Positions 1 to 10,549 of a stretch of DNA of 64,000 bases are shown here, piece by piece. A model generated the notes under the pieces. That model had not been told where the DNA came from and did not search any database. It saw nothing but the letters and a program-made list of their open reading frames with translations. The stretch's first letter is position 1. Each line of letters begins with the position of its first letter. This DNA is from CBDCYN01 sp965224205 (lineage in GTDB: Bacteria > Planctomycetota > Phycisphaerae > Phycisphaerales > Phycisphaeraceae), in assembly GCA_965224205.1 (NCBI GenBank), contig CBDCYN010000011.1, positions 124,001-188,000 on the forward strand. Direction: 5' to 3'. The translations under genes were made by a program, and so were the position numbers.

Positions 1-56
1 GAGACATCCGTGACCAAAACGCTCCAACGCTCGAAAGATTAGGCCGCTTCTTGTGT

Positions 57-1511
57 CTAGGTTTCTGGGGTCTGGGTGTCGGGTGTTTCGGGCTCTTGGG
101 GTTCTGTTTCGGGGGTGGTTGGGGTGTCGCCTTCTTCGCTGGAGATCTTGGCGTCGTCGAGGATTTTGCTGAGTGTTTTCTGCTCGCGGATCATGATGTA
201 GAGCGCTTCGATCTCGCCGTTGCGACGCATGTCTTGACGCAGCTTCTCGGGGCGACGGCCCTGCTGCATCGCGATGAAGGCGATCCGGCCGTTGAGTTCG
301 GCTTCGGTGACGTCGACATCGAGTTCTTTGGCGGCTTTGTCGATGATGAAAAACTTCTTGAGCTCGCTGCGGGCTTGGCTTTCGGACCCCAGCCGTAGCT
401 CGGCGAGTTTCTGTTCGATCTCGTGGCGTTCCATGCCCTGGTAGGCCAGCTCCATGGCTTGGCGACGCAGGATGCGAGCGGTCTGGATCGTGGTCAACCC
501 TTCGGGCAGTTCGAGGTCGACGTTTTTCATGAGGTAATCACGGACCTGCTGGTGCATCGCCGCGGTCTGCTGCTGTTTGGCGCGTTCGGAGAGGATCTCG
601 CGCAGCTTGTCCCGCAGCTCGTCGACCGTTTCGAGCCCCCAAATATTGACGACATCGTCGACCGGGCACAGCTCGAGCTCCTTGATCGAGTTGATCGTAA
701 GCTTGAGGGTGATCGGCTGGTCTTTGATCTTTTCGTTTTCATGGCTGGGCGGCCCGGTCATGGAGATGGTGATGGTCTGACCGATTTTCTGGCCGATGAG
801 CTGCTTGCCCAGATCGTCGATCAGGATCCCAGCGACCTGTCCCTTGAACTCGCCTTTCTCGCCCGCAACGAGGACGGTGACCTCGGGCTGCTCATCGATC
901 ACCTCGGCGTCATCGTCGGCGTCCTGCCCGGCGAGGATGCGCAGCTGGGCCGTGACGACTTGGTCCGCTTCGACCTGGGCGTCGGGTGCTTCGATCGTGT
1001 TGATCTTGCCCATGCGCTTCTGTTGTCGTTCGATTTCGTTGTCGATGTCTTCGTCGGTGACCTCGGCTTCGGGTTTTTCGACCTCGATCCCGGTCAGGTC
1101 CGGGAGGGTGACCTCGGGGGAGACCTCGACCTCGACCTCGAACGTCAGGGCCCCGTCGTCGGGCAGCTTGATCTCGGCAAGGTCCTTGACCTCGGGCTCG
1201 CCGACGACGTCGAGGCTCTGGTCCTCGATCGCCTGGCTGTAGGATTCTGTGATCAGCTGCATGCGCACGTCGTCACGGACCGAGGAGGCGAATCGTTTTT
1301 CCAATAGCCGCATCGGCACGCGCCCGCGGCGGAACCCTGGCACGACCGCGTCGGTTTTGAGACGGTCGAAGCTCGAGGAGACTTTCTCCGTGATACGGTC
1401 CTGGGGCACCTCGATCCGCAGCCGCTTGCGGGCCGGGCCGACGTCCTCGACCGTGACGGTCTGCTGGGGGCGCTCGGTTTGATCTTTCTCTTGGGTGTCC
1501 TCGTTGGCCAT
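57..1511 (-). CDS. tig: Trigger factor, ribosome-associated chaperone
   Basis: Trigger factor binds the ribosome exit tunnel and shields nascent chains; it has peptidyl-prolyl isomerase activity. The N-terminal ribosome-binding domain carries the signature GFRRGRVP, followed by an FKBP-like domain and a long helical C-terminal chaperone domain. The reading frame is open for 47 codons upstream, but the start at 1511 (MANEDTQ) is preferred because AGGAG lies 9 nt before it and family similarity begins after it. That gives 484 residues, longer than the ~430 of E. coli. The extra length is partly an acidic Pro/Thr/Glu tail (ending PETPDTQTPET), probably disordered. No clpP/clpX follows within the window. 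The family call is firm. Confidence 0.95.
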   Translation of the reverse strand: MANEDTQEKDQTERPQQTVTVEDVGPARKRLRIEVPQDRITEKVSSSFDRLKTDAVVPGFRRGRVPMRLLEKRFASSVRDDVRMQLITESYSQAIEDQSLDVVGEPEVKDLAEIKLPDDGALTFEVEVEVSPEVTLPDLTGIEVEKPEAEVTDEDIDNEIERQQKRMGKINTIEAPDAQVEADQVVTAQLRILAGQDADDDAEVIDEQPEVTVLVAGEKGEFKGQVAGILIDDLGKQLIGQKIGQTITISMTGPPSHENEKIKDQPITLKLTINSIKELELCPVDDVVNIWGLETVDELRDKLREILSERAKQQQTAAMHQQVRDYLMKNVDLELPEGLTTIQTARILRRQAMELAYQGMERHEIEQKLAELRLGSESQARSELKKFFIIDKAAKELDVDVTEAELNGRIAFIAMQQGRRPEKLRQDMRRNGEIEALYIMIREQKTLSKILDDAKISSEEGDTPTTPETEPQEPETPDTQTPET

Positions 1512-1685
1512 GGCCCTTGGCTCCTGACTTGTGGTGCTGTTATCGACGATCTTGACTCGCTCGGCTCGCCGCGATGCCTCTATAAGTAGTATCGTCCATC
1601 GAGACCGATGACGAAGCCGAGGCATTATCACGGTGGTGGCGTGGTGCGTCAAACCTCAGGCTAGACCCGGGGTTGTCGAGACCGA

Positions 1686-2483
1686 TCACCTCTTAAAATC
1701 CTGTTGACCACACTCGCCCGTGATATCGGTGGATGGCCTGTCGGTGTAATTGGCGTACTTAACTTTTCGTATCCCTAGCCACACGAGGTACTCAAAACTC
1801 ATGATGCTGCCACCCCAGACCAGGGCAAGCACGAACAATCGGGTCCGCAGGTCCCAGGGGCCCCAGCCGGCGGGCCAGTACCGGGCCAAGGTGCCGGTTT
1901 GATCTAAGAGATACACGGCCTCAAAGATGACCACCGCCGGCACCCACCCTACCACGCAATAACAGCCCACACGCTCCGCCAAAGCCAGCGGGACCCGCCA
2001 GCCCCGCTTCTTGCTGAAATACGCGACGCCGATGACCTCGACGTACGTCATCATGATTACCATCCCTGCCACCAGCAGGCCCCACTGCCACACCAGGCCC
2101 AGCCCCGCCAGCCGCCAGGTCACCGTCCACAACAGCCCGATCCCGGCCGCGATGGTAATCATGAATAATCGGTCGGATCGATTTTGGTTGCGGTCTGGCC
2201 GGTCCACCCGCAACAACCGGAAGCTATCACGGGGGCGGAACACGATCATCTGCAAGGTTTCAAGCCACGGCAGGAGACCGATCCTGGCCTGCCATGGCAG
2301 CCCGCACCGGTGGGTGGGGTCCGATTCGCCGATGGAACGCCCGCATTCGGGGCATCGCTGGTCGACGCGGCAGCCCCGCAGGGGGTATCCACAGTTCTCG
2401 CAAAGTGAATGCTCCCCGGGGAAGCCGGCGACTGGGGGGGGATCGGGCGGGTTTTCGTGATCGAGATCAGCGCCTGTCATCAC
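1686..2483 (-). CDS. Zinc-ribbon multi-pass membrane protein, Yip1-like
   Basis: Function unknown. The N-terminus has two Cys pairs (CENCGYPLRG and CPECG, about residues 28-48) that form a probable zinc ribbon of a kind very common in planctomycete membrane proteins. After it come about four or five hydrophobic segments (around residues 105-250), including one near MIVIGLLWTVTW-type sequence, in an arrangement like Yip1-domain proteins. The gene is divergent from the next membrane protein with only 28 bp between the two start codons, so one start may be misplaced or the promoters overlap. No catalytic motif is seen. Confidence 0.7.
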   Translation of the reverse strand: MMTGADLDHENPPDPPPVAGFPGEHSLCENCGYPLRGCRVDQRCPECGRSIGESDPTHRCGLPWQARIGLLPWLETLQMIVFRPRDSFRLLRVDRPDRNQNRSDRLFMITIAAGIGLLWTVTWRLAGLGLVWQWGLLVAGMVIMMTYVEVIGVAYFSKKRGWRVPLALAERVGCYCVVGWVPAVVIFEAVYLLDQTGTLARYWPAGWGPWDLRTRLFVLALVWGGSIMSFEYLVWLGIRKVKYANYTDRPSTDITGECGQQDFKR

Positions 2484-2511
2484 AGCTCGAACCGGTGGGG
2501 CGCATTACACT

Positions 2512-3342
2512 ATGCGCATGGTCAGTTGCTTGCTGGTGATGATCGTTGGGGGGATCGGTCTTGTCCAGGCCGTTAGCGATCCTAAACAGGTGACGCTGGG
2601 GTGGCTTCGGCTGGGGGGGCTGATCTCGGTTGCGTTGCTCACTGTGGTGTGGGGGGTGGCGGGTTGGACTTCTAGCGAAGCGGGGGATCGGTGGATGCAG
2701 TTTATGCTGGCGTTGACCACGCTCGCGTTTGTTGTTCAGTTGATCACGGTTCAACGAGGCCGGGGTAGCGCCCAGCGGCTCGCTGCCGCTTGGGGATATG
2801 GGCTGGCTGCGCTGTATGTGGCGATGCGGCTGACGGCCACGTTGGGTGCGACGGGCGGTTTGCCCTTCGATGAACAAGCAGCTGATCCTTACAGCGGGCA
2901 GCGGGTATTGAGTATTGCATGGATGGTGTTGGTTTCGCAGGGTTTGCTGGGCGGGTTCTTGATGACGATGCTGCTGGGTCACGCTTACCTCACCGCGGGT
3001 GGGCAGATGACCCAAGCGCCGTTGCGGCGCCTGGTGGTGCTGCTTGGGGCGTTGATGGCGTTGCGGGTATTGGGCAGCGGGGTTTGGTCTCTGTGGCCGT
3101 ATCTCACGGCTGAGAATTTCACCAGCGGACGTGGTAGCCGGGTTTGGGATACGGTGATGATCACCGCCCGTTGGCTGGTGGGGCTGGTGGTGCCGGCATT
3201 GTTCGTGGCCATGATCTACGACTGCGTCAAGCGACGGGCGAACCAGTCCGCGACCGGGATCCTTTACGTCGCGACGGTGCTGGTGGTGTTGGGCGAAGGC
3301 ATGGCCCTGGCGCTGGCGAACACGACCGGCTACCTATTCTAA
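2512..3342 (+). CDS. Hypothetical polytopic membrane protein, about 8 TM
   Basis: Function unknown. The 276-residue protein is almost entirely hydrophobic helices, about eight by eye, with short loops and no signal peptide separate from the first helix. A conserved-looking GHAYLT motif sits in the fifth hydrophobic segment. Two ATGs are possible (2512 and 2518), and the upstream sequence has only a weak GGGG. It is divergently arranged with the zinc-ribbon membrane protein and followed by a 1.3-kb gap holding the duplicated small-peptide unit. It could be a heme- or quinone-associated subunit, but no heme-ligand pattern is convincing. Confidence 0.65.
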   Translation: MRMVSCLLVMIVGGIGLVQAVSDPKQVTLGWLRLGGLISVALLTVVWGVAGWTSSEAGDRWMQFMLALTTLAFVVQLITVQRGRGSAQRLAAAWGYGLAALYVAMRLTATLGATGGLPFDEQAADPYSGQRVLSIAWMVLVSQGLLGGFLMTMLLGHAYLTAGGQMTQAPLRRLVVLLGALMALRVLGSGVWSLWPYLTAENFTSGRGSRVWDTVMITARWLVGLVVPALFVAMIYDCVKRRANQSATGILYVATVLVVLGEGMALALANTTGYLF

Positions 3343-3519
3343 AGAACGTGGATGAATACACGGGGCCTCGAAAAGACTCCCATGGTGTTCCACAGGATCG
3401 GCGTTGGTGACCATTGGGCTTGGCGGCGGGTATTTTTAGGTGGCCCACACGTTCAGGCGGGTGCATCGCGGGTGCGAGAAAAGATCTAGGGTGGCCCTTG
3501 CGGCTAATCTTTCAGTCGG

Positions 3520-3915
3520 CGATTCTAGCACAGGGCCAGGAAGACCAGGACGGTCAGCAGAGAAACTTTCTTGGAGCTGGCGAACTTTCCGGTGGTGATG
3601 CTTTCGAAGGCCTTGATCATTTTGTTTCCCCTTGTTTGCATGACGTAAAGGGGATATTCAATGACCGTTCCAGGGCCGTGCCAAACTCAGCTTGAAAAAC
3701 ATAAACTATTTTTATTAAGCAATTTATGTTGAATAACCGCGTGCCGGCCATGGGTAAGCCGCGCATGGGGATATGCAGGATGTTGCACCAAAACAACAAC
3801 GCCCGGCGACTTAAGCCGTCGTGTGGTCAATGAGCCCGGCGTGCCAATGGGGGATTAATGGCCAAGCGGGCTATGAAATTGTCGATCCGCGGGCGGGAGA
3901 ATCGTCACCATCCGT
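3520..3915 (-). repeat. Duplicated small-peptide unit, copy 1
   Basis: A ~395-bp unit comprising the 31-codon gene and about 290 bp of upstream leader. It is repeated at 4031-4425. Blocks strongly conserved between copies are the coding part, the ribosome-binding site, a GGATATTCAATGACCG block, GGATATGCAGGATGTTG, and a distal block with GATCCGC and AGAATCGTCACC. Blocks between these are diverged and AT-rich (around 3690-3735). Segmental conservation of a long leader suggests a regulatory RNA structure or promoter array rather than mere recent duplication. Confidence 0.65.
3525..3620 (-). CDS. 31-residue hydrophobic peptide, copy 1
   Basis: A very short gene: MIKAFESITTGKF, then ASSKKVSLLTVLVFLALC and a TAG stop. 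It has a charged amphipathic N-terminal half, a Lys-Lys pair and a C-terminal hydrophobic stretch of about 13 residues ending in Cys. It could be a single membrane helix or a peptide-like signal. A good ribosome-binding site (AAGGGG) lies 5 nt before the ATG. It is supported by the second copy 511 bp away, which keeps the reading frame and stop while changing mainly codon-third positions and conservative residues (I/T, F/I, S/N, T/S). No family is recognised; it could be a membrane peptide, toxin-like peptide or leader. Confidence 0.6.
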   Translation of the reverse strand: MIKAFESITTGKFASSKKVSLLTVLVFLALC

Positions 3916-4030
3916 GGTGCTGTTGTCATGCGAAGAAACCGACCTAAACCAACCTATCAAGTCACGAAAAGTCTTGTATCGCTTCGTTTGTCACCGAGTC
4001 TCGCTGGGGTGACCGAGCGTTCTTATTCTG

Positions 4031-4425
4031 AAAATCTAGCACAGAGCCAGGAAGACCAGGACGGTCAGCAGTGAAACCTTCTTGGAGCTGGCGAACTTCC
4101 CGGAGGTGATGTTTTCGATGGCCTTGGTCATTTTGTTTCCCCTTGTTTGCATGACGTAAAGAGGATATTCAATGACCGTTCCAGGGCCGTGCCAAACTCG
4201 ATTTTAAAATCATAAGATTAATATTTAAAGAAATTTACGTCTGAATATGGGATGTCCACGATGATTGGTTCCCGCGTGCGGATATGCAGGATGTTGTTTT
4301 GAAACAACAAGCCACGCCGACTGAATTCGTCGTGTGGTCGAAGACCCAGCCGTGCCAGAGGTGGGTAAATGGCGAGATAGGCCGTAATATTGTCGATCCG
4401 CAGGCGGCAGAATCGTCACCATGCG
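4031..4425 (-). repeat. Duplicated small-peptide unit, copy 2
   Basis: Second copy of the unit at 3520-3915, in the same orientation with a start-to-start spacing of 511 bp. The rest of the 3343-4684 gap (4426-4684) shows no convincing gene. Confidence 0.65.
4036..4131 (-). CDS. 31-residue hydrophobic peptide, copy 2
   Basis: Paralogue of the peptide at 3525-3620. It reads MTKAIENITSGKF followed by the identical 18 residues ASSKKVSLLTVLVFLALC and a TAG stop. The AAGGGG ribosome-binding site and about 60 nt of leader immediately upstream are nearly identical to copy 1. Differences between the copies are mostly silent or conservative inside the frame, which favours real translation over chance. 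Transcription of both would run leftward. Function unknown. Confidence 0.6.
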   Translation of the reverse strand: MTKAIENITSGKFASSKKVSLLTVLVFLALC

Positions 4426-4684
4426 TAATACTGAGCTTTACGCCCTCAAACGATCTGAACCCTGCTCACCGAGATCTCGTAGACTGAAGTATGGTCAGCC
4501 GCTATGATTTGAACGACAGTAAAGAGGTGGAGTCTATGCGCCGATATTGCCCAGGAGATATATTGCCCCGCTTGCTCCAAGAGAATCGTCTCTAAGGCCA
4601 GCGACATACGCTCGTTGAAAGCGTCATCCAATCTTTATCGTATCGAAATCTCAACCTAACTATACGGGTCGAAAGTAATAAGTA

Positions 4685-5500
4685 ATGAAACAAGGCTATC
4701 TTATAGACATGGACGGTGTCATTTATCGTGGCAGTCAGCTCATCCCTGGTGCTGACCGGTTTATCCGTACGCTGCGAGACCGTGACATTGATTTTTTATT
4801 TTTAACCAACAACAGCCAGCGGACCCGCCGCGACGTGGCCATGAAGCTCCAACGCATGGGGATCGATGCTGAACAGCGGCACATTTTTACATGCGCCATG
4901 GCCACGGCCCGGTTCCTGGCCCACCAGAAACCCGAGGGCACCGCGTTCGTCATCGGTGAAGGCGGTCTGCTTAGCGCGCTGAATTCGAACCGCTACGCCA
5001 TCGTGGACCACGACCCGGATTACGTCGTGGTCGGCGAGGGCCGCACCGTCACGTTTGAGATGGTTGAAAAAGCGGTGCGCATGATCGAAAACGGCGCCAA
5101 GCTGATCGCCACGAACCTCGACCCCAACTGCCCCACGGAGTACGGCCCCCGGCCCGGGTGCGGGGCGATCGTGGCGATGCTCGAGAAGGCCACCGGCACC
5201 CAGGCGTTCAGCGTCGGCAAGCCTAGCCCCGTGATGATGCGCATGGCCCGCAAGGAGCTGGACCTGCGCACCGCCGAGGTCACCATCGTCGGCGACACCA
5301 TGGAGACCGACATCCTCGGCGGGGTGCAGATGGGCTACCGCACCGTCTTGGTCTTGTCGGGTGGGACGAAGCGGGAAGACCTGCACCGATTTGCCTATCA
5401 GCCCGACCTCGTGGTCGACTCGATCGCGGACCTGTGCCAAGAGGTCGAACAGGTTCAGGATCAAGAACAAGAAGAGGCTTTGTGCGCGGTGACCGCTTGA
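4685..5500 (+). CDS. HAD-IIA family phosphatase, NagD/phosphoglycolate-type
   Basis: A 271-residue cytoplasmic phosphatase. HAD motif I is DMDGVIYRG (residues 8-16, with both catalytic aspartates). Motif II is LTNNS, and motif IV is GDTMETDILGG near the C-terminus. The C2-type cap between motifs II and III (GEGGLLSAL and GPRPGCGAIV) is typical of NagD, p-nitrophenyl phosphatase and phosphoglycolate phosphatase relatives. The substrate cannot be told from sequence. The next gene, msrA, is 39 bp downstream on the same strand and may be co-transcribed. The ribosome-binding site is weak. Confidence 0.88.
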   Translation: MKQGYLIDMDGVIYRGSQLIPGADRFIRTLRDRDIDFLFLTNNSQRTRRDVAMKLQRMGIDAEQRHIFTCAMATARFLAHQKPEGTAFVIGEGGLLSALNSNRYAIVDHDPDYVVVGEGRTVTFEMVEKAVRMIENGAKLIATNLDPNCPTEYGPRPGCGAIVAMLEKATGTQAFSVGKPSPVMMRMARKELDLRTAEVTIVGDTMETDILGGVQMGYRTVLVLSGGTKREDLHRFAYQPDLVVDSIADLCQEVEQVQDQEQEEALCAVTA

Positions 5501-5539
5501 TCGGGTTCGGGTCGAGTACAAGAATAAGGAACGAACACC

Positions 5540-6196
5540 GTGGCTGCGATCCTTGTGCGGACGATTTGTCTAGGGGTGCTAGCCCTCATGAATGTCAGCT
5601 GCAACGGCCAAGACAGTTCAACCCCGCCCGCCGCGGCGGCGACCACCCAGCCGGTTGATCTTTCCGGGCTGTCGGTGGCCACGTTCGGCGGGGGGTGCTT
5701 CTGGTGCATGCAACCGCCGTACGACCAGCTGCCGGGCGTGGCGGCCACCACGGTCGGCTATACCGGCGGCCGCACCGAAAACCCGACATACGAACAGGTC
5801 TGCTCCGGGACCACCGGCCACGCCGAAGCCGTGCAGATCTACTACGACCCCGATCAGGTCACGTACGACCAGCTGCTGGACGTCTTCTGGCGCAACATCG
5901 ACCCGACCACGCTCAATCAGCAGTTCGCCGATTACGGCAACCAGTACCGCACCGCGATCTTTTACCATACCGACGAGCAGAAGCGGGCGGCTCTAGAGTC
6001 CAAGGCCAAGCTCGAACAATCGGGCCGATTCGATAGGCCCATCGCCACCGAGATTACCCCCGCCTCTACGTTCTATCCCGCCGAGGAAAACCACCAGAAG
6101 TATTACGTCAAGTGCCCGCTGCGGTACCAGTCTTACAAGAAGGGCTCGGGCCGCCAAGATTACCTCCGCCAGACCTGGGGCGAGGAATCACACTAA
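5540..6196 (+). CDS. msrA: Peptide methionine-S-sulfoxide reductase, exported
   Basis: Reduces methionine-(S)-sulfoxide in proteins. The catalytic motif GCFWC is at about residues 51-55, followed by the family hallmarks GYTGG and GHAEAVQIYYDP and a resolving-Cys region near the C-terminus. The start is GTG with AAGGA 9 nt upstream. The N-terminus is a hydrophobic signal ending at MNVSC (Cys21), which resembles a lipoprotein signal, although Asn at -3 is atypical. A Pro/Ala/Thr linker then precedes the enzyme domain, so the protein is probably periplasmic or lipid-anchored, for envelope repair. It lacks a fused MsrB domain. Confidence 0.92.
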   Translation: MAAILVRTICLGVLALMNVSCNGQDSSTPPAAAATTQPVDLSGLSVATFGGGCFWCMQPPYDQLPGVAATTVGYTGGRTENPTYEQVCSGTTGHAEAVQIYYDPDQVTYDQLLDVFWRNIDPTTLNQQFADYGNQYRTAIFYHTDEQKRAALESKAKLEQSGRFDRPIATEITPASTFYPAEENHQKYYVKCPLRYQSYKKGSGRQDYLRQTWGEESH

Positions 6197-6283
6197 TCCC
6201 ACCCCCACCTAAAAAAAGAAGATAACGCCCTCACCGCGTACAATGGTCGTGCCGTCGTTCCATCCCAGGCCGGTACAAGACCC

Positions 6284-6700
6284 ATGCGGACGATCCGCCG
6301 AACCGATCTATCGCCCCGCGTCGAGATGATCCCCCTCATCGACGTGATCTTCCTGCTGCTAACGTTCTTCATCTATAGCCTCATGGTGATGGTCCACGCC
6401 CAAATCTTACCCGTTTCGCTGACCACCCTTGGCAGCGGCGAGCGGGCGACGCAACCCGCGGTCCACGCGATCACCCTCGACGATCAGGGTCGGCTGTACT
6501 TCAATCGTCAGCCCATCACCCTCGGTGACCTTGAACGTGAACTCAAGGCGTTAGCGGATCAGCCGGATACGGCCACCCTCTACCTAGCGATGCAAGAAGA
6601 AGGCACCACCGACCGTGGCCCGGCCCTGATCCGTCTGATCGAGGTCGTGCGTCGAGCCGGGCTGACCGATTTTGTGATCGTCGGCCAACCGGATCGTTGA
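6284..6700 (+). CDS. ExbD/TolR-type biopolymer transport protein
   Basis: A 138-residue energising subunit of a Ton/Tol-type proton channel. There is a short cytoplasmic N-terminus, then one membrane helix (MIPLIDVIFLLLTFFIY) whose Asp20 is the conserved proton-carrying aspartate of ExbD/TolR, then a periplasmic domain. No ExbB/TolQ partner lies beside it in this window, which is unusual; its partner must be elsewhere or shared. The gene is 88 bp after msrA on the same strand and is convergent with the CPBP protease gene. Confidence 0.85.
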   Translation: MRTIRRTDLSPRVEMIPLIDVIFLLLTFFIYSLMVMVHAQILPVSLTTLGSGERATQPAVHAITLDDQGRLYFNRQPITLGDLERELKALADQPDTATLYLAMQEEGTTDRGPALIRLIEVVRRAGLTDFVIVGQPDR

Positions 6701-6759
6701 TCACGGGTGCCCTGTCCTCAACACCGGGCTAGGTCGCCGCGACAGCGGCCACCTAGCGG

Positions 6760-7542
6760 TCACAGCAGCACGACCATCACGTCATAGATCGCGTGGGTGC
6801 CCACCGCGATACCGAAGCCCCGTAGCAGATACACCGCGGCAAAATACACCCCCGCCGCGGCGTAAAACAAGCACTTGCCCAGCTCAAACGGGTTGTGACT
6901 CGAAAAGTGATAAACCGCGAATGCAACCGAGGACAGACCGATCGCGATCACCGCACCGGCGGTCGGCTTGAGCGAAAGAACGTCAACGAACAGCAGGTGC
7001 AGCACCGCGATCCCGATCAACCGAAACAATAGCTCTTCATAGATCCCCGCTCCCACGCTAAACACCAGCTGCGCGTGGAGGCTCAGATGACTGACCTGCT
7101 GAGGGCCGTCATCTCCGAGGGATCCCACCGCTTGAGACAGCTGCGGGGACCGGAACAGGATCAACGCGAACACGAACAGCGGCACCGCCCAGGCCAACGA
7201 TTCGACCCACATCGACCCGTACAGCCCCGGCTCGACCCGCCACGGATCGTCGCGCACCCAGTGCCACGATAGCAGCACCGTGATGACGATCAGCCCCGGC
7301 AGGTAGTACCCGTTGATCCCGAACCAATCGAAGAACTGGAACAGCAACGACCGGGCGTGGATGTCACGGCTGATCCCGCGGACCTCATCGGTCCCGAACA
7401 ACCACAGCCCCAACTCGTAGAGCCCGATCAGCGGCAGCAGGAACACCAACGCCGCCAGAGGTTGTTGGGATCGATGCCAGTACGACATCTCGTCCACGTC
7501 CGGGGCTTCTAGGGCGGCGGGCTTGGGGGCCGGTTTGCTCAT
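6760..7542 (-). CDS. CPBP-family intramembrane metalloprotease
   Basis: A membrane protein of the CAAX protease/bacteriocin-processing (Abi) family. The three motifs are present: EELLFR (EExxxR), FAVYHFSSH (FxxxH) and HAIYD near the C-terminus. There are about seven hydrophobic segments. The start at 7542 (MSKPAPK) is preferred over an upstream ATG at 7587, though neither has a clear ribosome-binding site. The substrate is unknown. Confidence 0.85.
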   Translation of the reverse strand: MSKPAPKPAALEAPDVDEMSYWHRSQQPLAALVFLLPLIGLYELGLWLFGTDEVRGISRDIHARSLLFQFFDWFGINGYYLPGLIVITVLLSWHWVRDDPWRVEPGLYGSMWVESLAWAVPLFVFALILFRSPQLSQAVGSLGDDGPQQVSHLSLHAQLVFSVGAGIYEELLFRLIGIAVLHLLFVDVLSLKPTAGAVIAIGLSSVAFAVYHFSSHNPFELGKCLFYAAAGVYFAAVYLLRGFGIAVGTHAIYDVMVVLL

Positions 7543-7770
7543 CCGTTCTATGCTGCGATACCGCGATCGACGCCCCCCGGCGTTCATTTGACCCAGCCAC
7601 GCGGGGTCAACCCTTCGTGGCTGGGGTGTTCTCTACAGACGCTTTGTGTCTCAAGGCCCCGGGTCGGCGATGCTTTGGGCCCCGAGAACGGCCGTGCCGC
7701 GTCAACCCATCACGAGGCTATTTCTCCACTAGGATGGATCAATCATCTGTTGTGTTGATCTTTGTTGACC

Positions 7771-8898
<1,128 letters not shown>

Positions 8899-8933
8899 AG
8901 CGCTTCCTATCGGCGTTTCGGATAAACCCTCAG

Positions 8934-8992
8934 TATACCCATCATGGATGAAATTGCGGCAGGACTCGCGTTCGTGGCGGGGAGGTTTCCAG
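8934..8992 (+). repeat. Dispersed ~105-bp repeat, left-arm fragment
   Basis: Starts TATACCCATCATGGATGAAA and aligns with the left half of the repeat at 13681-13786. The right half with the GATACGCGATGCGTATA arm is missing or unrecognisable. It lies directly between the moxR start and a short reading frame. Confidence 0.5.
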
Positions 8993-8993
8993 G

Positions 8994-9209
8994 GTGAGCC
9001 CCCCTCAAAAGCGCCCGGCGTATGGGCAGTACCTCAGGGTTACGACCCACGATCTGAAGGAGCTGGCCTTGCCTCCGAATTTATCGCCGGAGGTCTCGCA
9101 TCGGATAACCCTGATCCTTGACGACGAGTTGGGCAACCGGGTCGCGATTGGATTGGGGTTGAGGGCTTTCGAGTGGGCAGATCATCGTCTATCTTGCTTA
9201 GGATGGTAA
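8994..9209 (+). CDS. Small hypothetical protein (71 residues), possible
   Basis: A short frame with a GTG start and GGGAGG about 9 nt upstream. It ends in TGGTAA, with its stop overlapping the ATG of the following lipoprotein (ATGGTAA), an arrangement typical of translational coupling. There is no signal peptide and no recognised motif. A caution is that its start codon falls at the edge of a dispersed repeat fragment. It may be a real coupled gene or a chance frame. Confidence 0.35.
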   Translation: MSPPQKRPAYGQYLRVTTHDLKELALPPNLSPEVSHRITLILDDELGNRVAIGLGLRAFEWADHRLSCLGW

Positions 9210-9781
9210 CGCGTGTTCAAGCCTGCTGGGCCGCGATGGTTTTGCTCGTGGCGTTGGGCTGCGAATCTAAGGGGCGACCCCCGGTGGTGGCGGTCCCACC
9301 CCCGCAGTCTCAGACAAGCTCAATCATACCGCGGGTATGGACCCCCCGTCCGATTCGGATGCGTGTATACCCGGCGACACGATTCGTGAAGGGCCAGGGC
9401 CGGCTCATCCTCGACGCGATGATCGAACTAAGCGATGAGATGGGCGATCCGGTGAAGGGCGCAGGGGAGTTTCGGTTGCAGCTGATCGATCAGCAGCGGG
9501 CGTCGGAATCGCCGATCGGCAAGACGCTATACGCTTGGCAGATCGCGGTATCCTCCATCGAGGACCAGAAACGGACCTACGATCGGATCACGCGTACCTA
9601 TCGTTTCCGCCTTCAACTCGAAGAACGAACTGTCCCTTCGCGACGTTGTTTGTTAAGAGCCCAGCTATTGGGTTCTGATAATAGCCTGCTCGAAGCCGAG
9701 TTGGTTTTGAATACGGCGCAGCGTCAATCATTCACCGGCTCAGCGCAGCGCGACTATACCCAAACAGAGTCGGACCGATGA
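9203..9781 (+). CDS. Hypothetical lipoprotein
   Basis: A 192-residue secreted protein. The chosen start (9203) gives a classic lipoprotein signal, MVTRVQACWAAMVLLVALGC, with lipobox VALGC, a Ser/Gly/Arg linker and a mostly beta globular domain (about residues 60-180) containing RPIRMRVYPATRF. The frame is open a further 10 codons upstream, but those precede the signal. No family is recognised. Adjacent 9782-10047 carries no gene apart from the promoter of the tRNA. Confidence 0.7.
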   Translation: MVTRVQACWAAMVLLVALGCESKGRPPVVAVPPPQSQTSSIIPRVWTPRPIRMRVYPATRFVKGQGRLILDAMIELSDEMGDPVKGAGEFRLQLIDQQRASESPIGKTLYAWQIAVSSIEDQKRTYDRITRTYRFRLQLEERTVPSRRCLLRAQLLGSDNSLLEAELVLNTAQRQSFTGSAQRDYTQTESDR

Positions 9782-9999
9782 GTCAGCCGACCCATTGCCA
9801 TTGGATTCAGCAACGCGGGATCGCCTCTCGGGTAAATCCATAAGCCCGATTCCGATGCAGATCACTGGATGGATCAATCCTGCAATCTCCCATCCCCAAT
9901 GATTAGAGACGATGAGGTTCGTCGCAGACAGATGATTTGGATCAACCCCATGCCATAAGCGTTCATCCTGGAAAGACCCTCGAGTAAGCGGCAGACTGC

Positions 10000-10028
10000 T
10001 TGACCCTGTTTATCAACTCTAGTATTCT
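10000..10028 (+). promoter_or_regulatory. Promoter of initiator tRNA
   Basis: TTGACC at 10000-10005 (5 of 6 to the sigma-70 -35), a 17-nt spacer, then TATTCT at 10023-10028 (4 of 6 to the -10). The predicted start lies about 12 nt before the tRNA. Confidence 0.65.
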
Positions 10029-10047
10029 TCGTTAAGAACGATAAGAT

Positions 10048-10547
<500 letters not shown>

Positions 10548-10549
10548 TA

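Noticed and set aside
423..1307. Long open frame opposite tig
   Set aside because: Antisense shadow of trigger factor: Phe/Leu/Asp-rich, no ribosome-binding site. High GC coding regions leave the reverse strand open. The same applies to 4802-5521, 27416-28036, 36445-37386, 47536-47976, 49823-50494 and others.
2484..2511. Operator between the two divergent membrane-protein genes
   Set aside because: Only 28 bp, no palindrome and no confident -35/-10 pair.
4225..4422. Leftward frame in the duplicated leader
   Set aside because: It is broken in the other copy of the unit, so it is not conserved.
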